DNA of 64,000 bases. Source: an uncultured Mycoplasmatota bacterium (GTDB taxonomy: Bacteria; Bacillota_I; Bacilli_A; RF39; UBA660). Positions 25,338-33,788 of the stretch are shown in pieces. Every line of letters starts with the position of its first letter. Within the stretch, counting starts at the first letter, position 1. Where the stretch lies: positions 1-64,000 of the forward strand of contig URLV01000005.1 in assembly GCA_900548725.1 (NCBI GenBank), written 5' to 3'. The notes beneath the pieces are model-generated. The model was not told where the DNA came from. It ran no database searches and worked only from the letters and a program-made list of their open reading frames with translations. Both the position numbers and the translations under genes were made by a program.

Positions 25338-26078
25338 CTAACTTCCCATTTGTTTTTGATAATATTTATCACAAATTTCTTTAGTATCACCAATTTCAAC
25401 TACTTTACCATGTTCTAACCAAATAACTCTATCACATAATTGCTTTATACTTTCTAAAGAGTGTGATACATAAAGTACTGTTGTTCCACCTTTTATCATT
25501 TCTAACATTTTATTTTTACTTTTCTCTTGGAATTTAATATCTCCAACAGATAAAATTTCATCAACAATAAGTATTTCTGGATTAACTATTGTTGCTATTG
25601 AAAATGCCAATTTTGCTGTCATACCTGAAGAGAAATTTTTTACTGGCACATCTAAGAAATCTCTTAATTCTGAAAATTCAACTATATCATCGAATTTTTC
25701 GTCTAAGAATTTTTTTGAATATCCCATTACTGCTCCATTTAAATAAATATTTTCTCTAGCGGTTAATTCCATATCAAATCCTGCACCTAATTCTATCATT
25801 GGTGAAATAACTCCATTAACATCAACTGTTCCCTTAGTTGGTTTCATAACTCCACTTACAACTTTTAATAATGTTGATTTACCAGCACCATTAGAACCTA
25901 TAAGACCTATTACTTCACCTTTATCTATATGAAATGATACGTCACTCAAAGCATAAAAATACTCTTTTTTCTTTTTGTGTTTTTTAGGTGTTAATATGTT
26001 TATAAATGCTTGTTTAAATGAAAAGTCTTTTTCTATTCCTAAATCAAATTTCATTGAAACATTTTTTAGTGTTATCAT
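25338..26078 (-). CDS. Polysaccharide/teichoic acid export ABC transporter, ATP-binding protein
   Basis: A 246-residue ATPase of the Wzt/TagH type: Walker A GSNGAGKSTLLK, Q-loop region SPMIELGAGFDMELTARENI, signature SSGMTAKLAFS, Walker B ILIVDEILSVGD, and YVSHSL with the H-loop. It ends soon after the nucleotide-binding domain, so it lacks the extended C-terminal carbohydrate-binding domain of some Wzt proteins. I chose ATG 26078 because AAGGAGG precedes it; the longer in-frame extension overlaps the permease gene. It forms the exporter with the permease encoded immediately upstream and would move an undecaprenyl-linked polymer across the membrane. Confidence 0.95.
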   Translation of the reverse strand: MITLKNVSMKFDLGIEKDFSFKQAFINILTPKKHKKKKEYFYALSDVSFHIDKGEVIGLIGSNGAGKSTLLKVVSGVMKPTKGTVDVNGVISPMIELGAGFDMELTARENIYLNGAVMGYSKKFLDEKFDDIVEFSELRDFLDVPVKNFSSGMTAKLAFSIATIVNPEILIVDEILSVGDIKFQEKSKNKMLEMIKGGTTVLYVSHSLESIKQLCDRVIWLEHGKVVEIGDTKEICDKYYQKQMGS

Positions 26079-26091
26079 AATTCTATCCTCC

Positions 26092-26892
26092 TTAAGCGTA
26101 ATAAATAAATTTATCTTGTTTTGCTTTGAATATAATACTTCCAATTAAAAACATTAAAATTCCACTTATTCCACACCCAATCCAACAAGTTATATCTGGC
26201 ATTTGGTTATATAATATAATCATTCTAGTAAAATTAATAAATTGATATAAAGGATTTAATTTAAATAAAACCTGTAATTTAGCATCTATCATTTGAATAT
26301 TATAAAACAAAGGAGTAAAATATTGCCACATTGTAAGTATTATACCGTAAATATAAAAAATATCTCTTAAAAATACTGAAATAGTTGATAATAAAAAGCC
26401 CATTCCTACTGTGAATAAGAACATACATATATATGCATATGGTAGCAAAAAGTAGTAAAAATTTAGCGTACAATGTGTTGATTCATCCCCTGTGAACATA
26501 ATTATTAATAATAGTGGAATGAGTGTTAATAAGAAATTAATTCCTACAAATAGGCATTTTGATAATGGAAATATATACTTTGGAATATATACTTTATTCA
26601 TTAAATTAAAATTACTTACAACACTTGTCATTGCACTGTTGCTTGCTTCACTAAAATAATTAAACACAACGAGTCCTGTCATTAAATAAACTAGATAATT
26701 AACACCTTCCATTTTAAATTTAAACATTTGATTAAAAATTATTGCTAAAACTATCATTTGTAGTAATGGATATAATAGGCTCCATACTATTCCTAGTACA
26801 CTTCTTTTATATTTAACTTTAAAATCACGAGAAACCATTTCTCCCATCAAAAACGAGTATCTTTTGAAATTTTTTAATATTCTTCCTAACAT
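26092..26892 (-). CDS. Polysaccharide/teichoic acid export ABC transporter, permease
   Basis: A 266-residue ABC-2 type permease with six hydrophobic segments and the N-terminal amphipathic RDFKVKYKRSVLGIVWSLLY element typical of Wzm/TagG/KpsM proteins. The pair with the ATPase lies 13 bp apart in one operon with a TagF-like polymerase and a TarI-like cytidylyltransferase, which favours export of a teichoic-acid-like polymer. The ribosome binding site is GAAGAGGAT. Confidence 0.95.
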   Translation of the reverse strand: MLGRILKNFKRYSFLMGEMVSRDFKVKYKRSVLGIVWSLLYPLLQMIVLAIIFNQMFKFKMEGVNYLVYLMTGLVVFNYFSEASNSAMTSVVSNFNLMNKVYIPKYIFPLSKCLFVGINFLLTLIPLLLIIMFTGDESTHCTLNFYYFLLPYAYICMFLFTVGMGFLLSTISVFLRDIFYIYGIILTMWQYFTPLFYNIQMIDAKLQVLFKLNPLYQFINFTRMIILYNQMPDITCWIGCGISGILMFLIGSIIFKAKQDKFIYYA

Positions 26893-26893
26893 T

Positions 26894-27598
26894 TTATCCT
26901 CTTCTTTCTTTAATAAGCGATTTAATTACATATAAATCATTTTTATATGTAAGTTTTATATTGTTCTGATCACTCATAACTGCGTATATTTTTTCACCAT
27001 TTACTTTAAAAATTTTAGCAGTATCTGTCATTTTTTCTAAATCTTTTTCACTTGTGTTTTCATAATACTTGACTAATTTTTTTAAATTAAACGTTTGTGG
27101 AGAGTGAGCATTATACAAAACTGTTCTATCTGGTATGTCTTCAACAATATTATTTCTTATCAATGAAATTGTGTCTGTAACTTTAAAGTAGGTTCCTACA
27201 GCATTATATTTTCTTGCCATTTTTATATTTTCTTTAATAATGCATTCTGACAAAATAGGTCTTACTCCATCATGTGTAATGACGATATCATCATCTTTAA
27301 TGCCAAATTGCTTTTCTATTTCCTTACAACCTTCAATTACAGTTTTATTTCTGTCACTACTAGATTTAGCATAGATGATTTTTTTGTTTGTTTTTATGAA
27401 TTTTTTTATTTCATCTTTAATAAAATTCTTCCATTCATCTTTACAACATATAACTATTACATCAATTTCTTCAACAGTTAAAAAAGCTTCAACAGTATAA
27501 ATAATTATTGGTTTGTCATATATTTTAACAAATTGTTTAGGAATATTATCTCCATATCTATTTCCTGAACCACCAGCCAGTATTTCTGCATATACCAT
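26894..27598 (-). CDS. TarI/IspD-family cytidylyltransferase (likely ribitol-5-phosphate)
   Basis: A 234-residue GT-A-like cytidylyltransferase. The CTP-binding loop is AEILAGGSGNRYGDNIPKQF, followed by ITHDGVRPIL and a C-terminal TDTAKIFKVNGEKIYAV. The family contains IspD (MEP pathway) and TarI (CDP-ribitol). Placement between a TagF-like polymerase gene and ABC exporter genes favours TarI. No TarJ-type alcohol dehydrogenase that would make ribitol-5-phosphate is present in the window, so the substrate is not settled. The ribosome binding site TTAGGAGGT is strong. The upstream gene ends 2 bp before it. Confidence 0.82.
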   Translation of the reverse strand: MVYAEILAGGSGNRYGDNIPKQFVKIYDKPIIIYTVEAFLTVEEIDVIVICCKDEWKNFIKDEIKKFIKTNKKIIYAKSSSDRNKTVIEGCKEIEKQFGIKDDDIVITHDGVRPILSECIIKENIKMARKYNAVGTYFKVTDTISLIRNNIVEDIPDRTVLYNAHSPQTFNLKKLVKYYENTSEKDLEKMTDTAKIFKVNGEKIYAVMSDQNNIKLTYKNDLYVIKSLIKERRG

Positions 27599-27600
27599 TT

Positions 27601-29025
27601 TTACCTCCTAAATATTTTTTGTTTTATTTTTTGTAGTATTCTAGCAAACTTATATGTTTTAGATGAAGCAATATCATTCAATTCTTTTTCTATAATTGAT
27701 ATTTGCTTCAAATTTTGTTCATTTTTTTTGTTTAAATCATTTATTGCGTTGGTTTTATCTAAAATTTCTACGTTTTTTTGATTTATAATCACTATATTAT
27801 TTTGATTTTCTTGTTCTATTATTGTTATTTGATTTTCTAAATTATACATTTTTTCTTTTAAATTTTTTAATTGTTTTTCAAGTTTAAATTCAGCATTAAT
27901 ATTTTGATTTATGTCTCTTTTTATTTTACCATTTTCTATAAAATAATTTACAATATTTCTACATCCTCCATTTTTTATATTTCCAAACCACATTTTATAT
28001 TTTTCTTCATCGATATTTTTATCCAATGACAACAATTGTTTCTTTAATGACGACCAATCATTTACTGATAAATTATTTGCCCAATAGTCATACATATTAA
28101 AAAATATACCTCTATTTTTATTAAATTCATTAATATTATTATTTAAAAATATAACTTTTTTCTTTAAATATATGGCCTCAATTAGTATTGATGAATAATC
28201 ACTTATAACAAAATCTGCGCAATTTATTATTTCATCAATATCTACACATTTTGATTTCATTATATCATTATCCAAAATTTTTATGTTTTCATTTTCTGTG
28301 ATATTTGGTAATGCATTTTCACTTGGATGATACTTAATACATAATAAGTATTTATTATTCTTTAGAAATGAGTTTATATCTTCAAGATTTTCTTCATTAA
28401 ATCCAAATATTTTGTTTGCATCTATATTAATTTCTGTCTTTTTATCTTGCGCTTTTCTAATAGTTGGCAAATACAAAATTATTTTTTCATATTTTTTAGT
28501 ATCAATATTTATAATTTTTTCTAAATTTTTTGTACTATTGGCTTTTTGCTGTAAATAAAACTTTGGATAACCTATTGGCAACACTCTTCTTGGATCAATT
28601 TGAAATAGACAGGAAAAAATTATTTTCCAAAATTCTGTTGGAACTATTAAATAATCTATTTTTTTTCTAAATTCATTTGTCCAACTCTCATCGAAATTGC
28701 TTATTCTATTCAATAAATAACCAGCTGGTTTTACTCCTATTCCATGCCAAAGTTCTACATAAATAGATTTTTCGTTTTTATAGTCAATTAAATTTCCATG
28801 AGTCGTAAAAAATAAATCAGTTACTTTCATTTTATTATAAAACTCTTTTGTATTAATTATATATGCTTTCACACCTATTTTCATCAAAAAATTTTTTTCA
28901 TTTTGATTATTAACCACCCAGTATAAATTTAGTGTGCCACAATATTTTTTCATGTAAAGATATAATGCCTTCGCATGAGATGAAAAAAATGGATAACTAC
29001 AAAAACAAACATTTAATTTTTCCAT
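27601..29025 (-). CDS. CDP-glycerol/ribitol glycerophosphotransferase-like teichoic acid polymerase with coiled-coil tail
   Basis: A 474-residue protein of the TagF/TarL/TagB family. Hallmarks are VELWHGIGVKPAGYLLN (His of the first catalytic motif), LYLPTIRK, IKYHPSEN (the second conserved His) and FVISDYSSILIEAIYLKKKV. These enzymes transfer polyol-phosphate from CDP-glycerol or CDP-ribitol onto a lipid-linked acceptor at the inner membrane face. From about residue 370 to 455 there is a long heptad-like coiled coil (LKNLKEKMYNLENQITII), which is not part of the minimal enzyme. It ends in a basic segment that could bind membrane. I chose ATG 29025; a GTG at 29034 overlapping the upstream stop is the alternative. 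Confidence 0.88.
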   Translation of the reverse strand: MEKLNVCFCSYPFFSSHAKALYLYMKKYCGTLNLYWVVNNQNEKNFLMKIGVKAYIINTKEFYNKMKVTDLFFTTHGNLIDYKNEKSIYVELWHGIGVKPAGYLLNRISNFDESWTNEFRKKIDYLIVPTEFWKIIFSCLFQIDPRRVLPIGYPKFYLQQKANSTKNLEKIINIDTKKYEKIILYLPTIRKAQDKKTEINIDANKIFGFNEENLEDINSFLKNNKYLLCIKYHPSENALPNITENENIKILDNDIMKSKCVDIDEIINCADFVISDYSSILIEAIYLKKKVIFLNNNINEFNKNRGIFFNMYDYWANNLSVNDWSSLKKQLLSLDKNIDEEKYKMWFGNIKNGGCRNIVNYFIENGKIKRDINQNINAEFKLEKQLKNLKEKMYNLENQITIIEQENQNNIVIINQKNVEILDKTNAINDLNKKNEQNLKQISIIEKELNDIASSKTYKFARILQKIKQKIFRR

Positions 29026-29030
29026 AAAAA

Positions 29031-29990
29031 TCACGCCCTGTTTCTATGTAATTTAGTATATATATTACAATACATCTTTGTTATATTTTTATTTTTTTCT
29101 ACTATACCTTTTAATTTTCTATTTTTAAAATATTTATTTGTTTTGTAATTTGGTATATTTTTATTTAAGTAATCAAATACTTTATCTATAAAATCATTTC
29201 TAATATTTTTATCTTTTTGATATCTTTGCTGTACTGTATAAGTTGTTAACATTTGTAGAGTCATTTCATCAATATATTCTTTTATAGTATTATCTTCTTT
29301 ATCATAATCTTTTCTTATGTTATCTACAATTGTTAATATATCATATACTCTTTTATCCATAGTTGTTGTTTCACTATTACCATGTATTACATAATGATTT
29401 AAACATTTATTTACTTTACCTATTTTAGCATTTTTTAATGATAAACATATAAATACTGAATCTTCATATTTTAAATCTGATGGATATTCTATATCTTTTA
29501 TAAGTTCATACTTAAATAATTTATTCCATGGAGATTTATTTATATGTAATAATAAATCTGGACTTTCAATTAGTGTTGTATTTTTAAAATCTTTTATTTT
29601 TATTTCTTTAGTGGTTTTACTTTCATATTGTTCTTCATAATAATCACATACTACTATATCTAAATTATCTTTTGTTATTTTATTATATAATACTTCTAAA
29701 GTATCTTTTTCTATATAATCATCACTATCTAAGAACATTACATAATCACTTTTTACTTTTTTTATTCCAAAGTTTCTTGATGCTCCTATACCACAATTTT
29801 TTCTATTATATAATTTAAATCTTTTATCTGTAGTGAATTTTTCAATTTTATTTTTAGATTTATCTGTTGAGCCATCATTTATTATAATAACTTCAAAATC
29901 TTCTAATGTTTGTTTTTTTATACTATTTAAACATTTTGTAATATATTTTTCACTATTATAAACTGTAATTATTATGCTTATTTTTGTCAT
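29031..29990 (-). CDS. GT2-family glycosyltransferase
   Basis: A 319-residue GT-A enzyme: ISIIITVYNSEKYITKCLNS, VIIINDGSTDKS, VMFLDSDDYIEKD near residue 90, and SPWNKLFKYELIKDI, the WNK motif common in EpsJ/CpsJ-like enzymes. There is no membrane anchor. It lies between another GT2 gene and the TagF-like gene and shares one base with the former. The donor is unknown. The ribosome binding site is GGTGGTATA. Confidence 0.92.
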   Translation of the reverse strand: MTKISIIITVYNSEKYITKCLNSIKKQTLEDFEVIIINDGSTDKSKNKIEKFTTDKRFKLYNRKNCGIGASRNFGIKKVKSDYVMFLDSDDYIEKDTLEVLYNKITKDNLDIVVCDYYEEQYESKTTKEIKIKDFKNTTLIESPDLLLHINKSPWNKLFKYELIKDIEYPSDLKYEDSVFICLSLKNAKIGKVNKCLNHYVIHGNSETTTMDKRVYDILTIVDNIRKDYDKEDNTIKEYIDEMTLQMLTTYTVQQRYQKDKNIRNDFIDKVFDYLNKNIPNYKTNKYFKNRKLKGIVEKNKNITKMYCNIYTKLHRNRA

Positions 29991-30925
29991 TATACCACCA
30001 TCAAATATAAATTATAATTTACTTTAAATATTAATCTTTTTATCTTTCTTTTTATTGTATTATTAAGTAAGTATTCATTTATATTATTTTCTTTTATTTG
30101 TCTTAAATACTCTTTTCTAGATAATTTATCTAATTCTTTTCCTTTTATTAATATAGAATTGGCTATGTAGCTTAATAATAATTCTTTATTTGATATATTA
30201 AGATTTTTTATAATATTAATATTTCTTAAACCTAATTCCATAAAGTCATTACATTTCTTTTTAACTTTATTTATATCTTTTGAATTTGATAAACTATTAT
30301 TTCTTATTAAATAATTATAACCTATATAGTTTATAGACTTTATGGATTTTGTATTTGCAAGTATAAGTGGAGTTAATCCAAAATCTTCATGTATAAATCC
30401 TTGATCAAATTTAAAATTATTTTTTTCTATATATATTTTATTATAACAATAAAGCCAAGTGTTTTCAATAAAATGATAATTTAATATGTAAACTAATGCT
30501 TCATTTCCTGTCGTTGTATCAAAAGGCATTTCATTATATTCTTTTAATACTTTATATGATTCATCTACAGTTCTTGTTTGAAATCTAATTATTTCTTCAT
30601 CTGTTATATTTTTGTTTAAGTTTTCTAATAAGTCATTGTCTATGTAATCATCACTATCAACAAATAATAAGTAATCACCACTTGCATTTTTTATTCCTAT
30701 ATTTCTAGCAACTGATAATCCTTTATTTGTTTGATTAATAATTTTTATATTGTCTATATTTTTGTAGGATTCTAATATTTTTTTTGATTTATCAGTTGAA
30801 CCATCATTTATAATTATTATTTCATAATTTTTATATGTTTGATTTAATATGCTATTTATACATTTTTTTAGATATTTTTCTACATTATATACTGGTACTA
30901 TTACGCTAAATTTTATATTATTCAT
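29990..30925 (-). CDS. GT2-family glycosyltransferase
   Basis: A 311-residue GT-A enzyme: FSVIVPVYNVEKYLKKCINS, IIIINDGSTDKS, LLFVDSDDYID, and a C-terminal helical tail. It is the first gene of the operon that includes the TagF-like polymerase and the ABC exporter. I chose ATG 30925 because AGAAGGTTTAAT precedes it; the longer frame would start with TTG inside the leader. It is closely similar in layout to the gene that follows, which suggests a local duplication. Confidence 0.92.
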   Translation of the reverse strand: MNNIKFSVIVPVYNVEKYLKKCINSILNQTYKNYEIIIINDGSTDKSKKILESYKNIDNIKIINQTNKGLSVARNIGIKNASGDYLLFVDSDDYIDNDLLENLNKNITDEEIIRFQTRTVDESYKVLKEYNEMPFDTTTGNEALVYILNYHFIENTWLYCYNKIYIEKNNFKFDQGFIHEDFGLTPLILANTKSIKSINYIGYNYLIRNNSLSNSKDINKVKKKCNDFMELGLRNINIIKNLNISNKELLLSYIANSILIKGKELDKLSRKEYLRQIKENNINEYLLNNTIKRKIKRLIFKVNYNLYLMVV

Positions 30926-31006
30926 ATTAAACCTTCTTTCTAGCAATATTATAATATAAATAAAATGGTTTTTAAAGAATTTGTTTAATTATAAAATACG
31001 TTTATT

Positions 31007-31032
31007 TAAAAAAATCCAGAATTATTCTGAAT
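31007..31032 (-). terminator. Terminator of the GtrB gene, embedded in its 3' end
   Basis: On the minus strand ATTCAGAA, loop TAA, TTCTGGAT forms an 8-bp stem with one G-U pair, followed by seven Ts. The 5' arm and loop are the last codons and stop of the gene ending at 31022. Confidence 0.85.
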
Positions 31033-31984
31033 CTTTTTCTTCTAAGTTATATTCAATAATATATTTTGGTCTTCTTTTTGTTTCATTATATATTTTTCCA
31101 ATATATTCTCCAATAACTCCTAATGACATCATTTGTACTCCAGCAATTAACCAGATTGAACATACTATAAATGTCCATCCTGATACAGTATTACCTATAA
31201 TTTTATTAATTAATGCATAAAGTATCATTATAATGCTTATTACAAATATTATTATTCCAACATTTAATATTAATCTTATAGGTTTAACACTAAACGAAGT
31301 TATTCCATCGACTGCAAAGTTTATCATTTTCTTTAAAGGATATTTTGACTCTCCTGCAAATCTTTCATTTCTTTCATAATAAACTATATCACTTTTATAT
31401 CCAATTAGAGGAAACATTCCTCTTAAAAATAAATTTACTTCTTCAAAATTTTCTAAATTATCTAAAACTTTTTTTGATGTTAATCTATAGTCAGCATGAT
31501 TAAATACAACTTCTACACCTAATTTATTCATTATTTTATAAAATGATTCCGCAGTAAAACGTTTGAAAAATGTATCTTTTTTTCTTGCACTTCTAACACC
31601 ATATACTATTTCGTTACCTTCATAATATTTTTCTATCATTTCATCTATAGCGTTAATATCATCTTGTAAATCCGCATCCATACTAATGACAAAATCTGCA
31701 TATTTTTTTGCAGTCATTAGTCCTGCTAATAATGCATTTTGATGTCCTCTATTTCTTGATAATGAAATACCAGTAAATAATTTTTCTTTTTTATTTATAT
31801 CTTTTATTATTTCCCAAGTCTTATCTTTTGAGCCATCATTAACATACATTACTCTACTTTTTTCTGATATTATTTTATCACTAATTAATTTTTCTAATTT
31901 TTCCTTTAACTCCTTAGTTGTTTCTTCTAACACTTCTTCTTCATTGTAGCATGGGACTACTATGTATAAAATTTTCTTTTTCAT
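31022..31984 (-). CDS. GtrB-type GT2: polyprenyl-phosphate glycosyltransferase with two membrane segments
   Basis: A 320-residue protein. Residues 1-230 are GT2 (YIVVPCYNEEEVLEETTKEL, VMYVNDGSKDKT, VISMDADLQDD) with the interfacial signature FAGESKYPLKKMINFAVDGI. Two C-terminal membrane segments follow (about 240-265 and 275-300). This layout is that of GtrB/YkoT/DPMS-like enzymes, which make undecaprenyl-phosphate-glucose or a similar donor on the inner face. Natural partners are GtrA (fused to the HAD protein at 3086-4108) and GT-C enzymes such as the DUF6056-like protein encoded just upstream. It is terminated by an embedded hairpin. Confidence 0.93.
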   Translation of the reverse strand: MKKKILYIVVPCYNEEEVLEETTKELKEKLEKLISDKIISEKSRVMYVNDGSKDKTWEIIKDINKKEKLFTGISLSRNRGHQNALLAGLMTAKKYADFVISMDADLQDDINAIDEMIEKYYEGNEIVYGVRSARKKDTFFKRFTAESFYKIMNKLGVEVVFNHADYRLTSKKVLDNLENFEEVNLFLRGMFPLIGYKSDIVYYERNERFAGESKYPLKKMINFAVDGITSFSVKPIRLILNVGIIIFVISIIMILYALINKIIGNTVSGWTFIVCSIWLIAGVQMMSLGVIGEYIGKIYNETKRRPKYIIEYNLEEKDSE

Positions 31985-31988
31985 TTCT

Positions 31989-33449
31989 CTACCTCCAATT
32001 ATAATCTTCTTTTAATACGATTTTATCTTTATTGTATATTTTTCTTAATGGTACATTTCTCCAATCATCATTATTTGTTGAAACATCAGAATAATATATA
32101 GTGAATGGAATTTTATCAAATTTTTCAAATACTATTTTTTTTTGATTTTTATCGTTTAATATTTTTATTCTTTCTTTGTATTTTTCATCATATTCTTTTA
32201 TTGCTCCGCTTTTAAATTCGGAATATATTTTATATGATGTGATAGTTTCTTTATTATAATAAACGTTTATACTTATTATTATGATAAGTATTAAATATAT
32301 AATTTTTTTATTTGATTTTAATATATTTATAACTTTTTTATATTTTTTGTTTTTTATTAATTTATTATTTATAGATTTAATAACATAATATAACACAAAA
32401 ATCATACAAACAAAATATTCATAATAAATAATATTAGTTAATCTTCCTTCACCTAGATTTGATGATGCATAAAGAGTTGGTGTTAATGTTGCAGAAAAAA
32501 TACAGTATGTTAGTAATGTTACTAAGATAGGATATTTGTATTTAAAATTTGTTTTTGAAGTATTTATTAGTATTGTTGTTATCATAATTATGAAAGACAT
32601 ATTTAATAAACTAGTCCATTCACCAATATATTTTGCTCCATATATAAATGATGACATTATTGCTTTAATTGGTGACATTCCAGTTACCACGGCTGCTCTA
32701 ACGCTATTTCCAGGTGCCATAGCACTTATTAATAAAAATACTACAGATACTACTAATAATGGTATACATCTTTTATCTTTTTTCTTTAACAACAAATATA
32801 TGTTTAATAAAACCAATAAAATAATTTGTTGTAGCGCTAGTATAAAATTGCTACCTGCTATTAAAATTGTTATTAGAACACTTAAAGCATATTTTTTCTT
32901 TGTAAATTCACCTAATATAAATAAATTTAATATTAAAGATATATTTACTAAGTGAAAAGTATAAAATAATGTATAATAGCTTGCTCCATTCCACCAATAT
33001 AATCCTTGAACTACATTTGGCATTGTTTCTAATGTGATTATCAAAAACAATGATGTTATTAGATAAGTATATTTTTTGTTAATATGTAATAGTTTTACAA
33101 CAATTGATTTGGTAAATATGTATGTTGAAAATAATAAACTTAATATTAATATGAATGACCCAACAAAATAAAATTGTTGTCCCCATATTGCTGGTTGTAA
33201 TGACATAATTACAATAGCACTATATGTTCCTTGCCAAGTCATATAAAATTCTGAAACTGTTTTACCTATTCCAGCTAATAGTTTAAATATACCACCTGTT
33301 TTTAATGAATTAAATGTGTAAATGCTATAATTATAATCATCTGCGGCAGGATGAGTAAATGTTCCTGTATATAATAGTTGGGCAACAAATATAAGAAGTA
33401 TACCTGTTGCTATTACAACGTAGTAATTATCTTTTATTTTTTCTTTCAT
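31989..33449 (-). CDS. DUF6056-like polytopic membrane protein (putative GT-C glycosyltransferase)
   Basis: A 486-residue protein with about eleven hydrophobic segments. The first extracytoplasmic loop has THPAADDYNYSIY and later FYMTWQGTYSA; acidic residues in this position are typical of GT-C enzymes, and the arrangement resembles DUF6056 proteins. GLYWWNGASYYT is a second conserved-looking loop. It sits 4 bp upstream of the GtrB-type gene, so it probably uses the lipid-phosphate sugar made by GtrB. Its ATG overlaps the stop codon of a decayed upstream frame (ATGA). The C-terminal 60 residues are soluble. Confidence 0.72.
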   Translation of the reverse strand: MKEKIKDNYYVVIATGILLIFVAQLLYTGTFTHPAADDYNYSIYTFNSLKTGGIFKLLAGIGKTVSEFYMTWQGTYSAIVIMSLQPAIWGQQFYFVGSFILILSLLFSTYIFTKSIVVKLLHINKKYTYLITSLFLIITLETMPNVVQGLYWWNGASYYTLFYTFHLVNISLILNLFILGEFTKKKYALSVLITILIAGSNFILALQQIILLVLLNIYLLLKKKDKRCIPLLVVSVVFLLISAMAPGNSVRAAVVTGMSPIKAIMSSFIYGAKYIGEWTSLLNMSFIIMITTILINTSKTNFKYKYPILVTLLTYCIFSATLTPTLYASSNLGEGRLTNIIYYEYFVCMIFVLYYVIKSINNKLIKNKKYKKVINILKSNKKIIYLILIIIISINVYYNKETITSYKIYSEFKSGAIKEYDEKYKERIKILNDKNQKKIVFEKFDKIPFTIYYSDVSTNNDDWRNVPLRKIYNKDKIVLKEDYNWR

Positions 33450-33728
33450 CTTTTATTTTTTCTCCTTTTAGAATTCTCAGTGCTTTTTACTGAATTCTCA
33501 GTGCTTTTTACTGAATTCTCAGTGTTTTTTACTGAATTCTCAGTGCTTTCAATTGTTCTATTTTTTTAGTATCCAAGTTGACTTGGTATCACTTACTATA
33601 TTAATAATTATACCTTGTTTTCTCATTTTTGTAAGAAGATATTTTACCTTTTTATTTTTCTCTTCTTCTGTTAAAAATTGGGGTAATTTTGGATATATTA
33701 ATTTATTTATTTCATCTCTGCTTGTCTG
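33446..33728 (-). pseudogene. Decayed 3' remnant of a winged-helix-like protein with a heptapeptide-repeat tail
   Basis: The open stretch 33728-33558 lacks a start codon. It reads a C-terminal domain containing RDEINKLIYPKLPQFL, KVKYLLTKMRKQGIIINIV and STWILKK, a helix-turn-helix/winged-helix-like pattern I cannot assign firmly. It stops at TAG just after seven As. Removing one A from that run joins it to a second open frame. That frame contains four heptapeptides (TENSVKS-type) encoded by the 21-bp repeats and ends in a TGA overlapping the ATG of the DUF6056 gene. So this looks like a gene truncated at its 5' end with a one-base slip in a homopolymer. The remnant may only provide translational coupling to the next gene. 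Confidence 0.6.
33471..33554. repeat. Four tandem 21-bp repeats
   Basis: The unit GAATTCTCAGTGCTTTTTACT starts at 33471, 33492, 33513 and 33534. Copies 1 and 2 are identical, copy 3 differs by one base, and copy 4 diverges in its last five bases. On the minus strand each unit is in frame as a seven-residue repeat, V-K-S/N-T-E-N-S. They lie directly upstream of the ribosome binding site of the DUF6056 gene. Confidence 0.95.
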
Positions 33729-33788
33729 TTATTTATTTCTATTTAGATTATAAATGTAAAATTCGGTTATTTGTAGACATTTTATATT

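Noticed and set aside
33471..33554. 21-bp repeats as a CRISPR array
   Set aside because: The units are directly adjacent without spacers, lie in an open frame as heptapeptides, and no cas gene is near.
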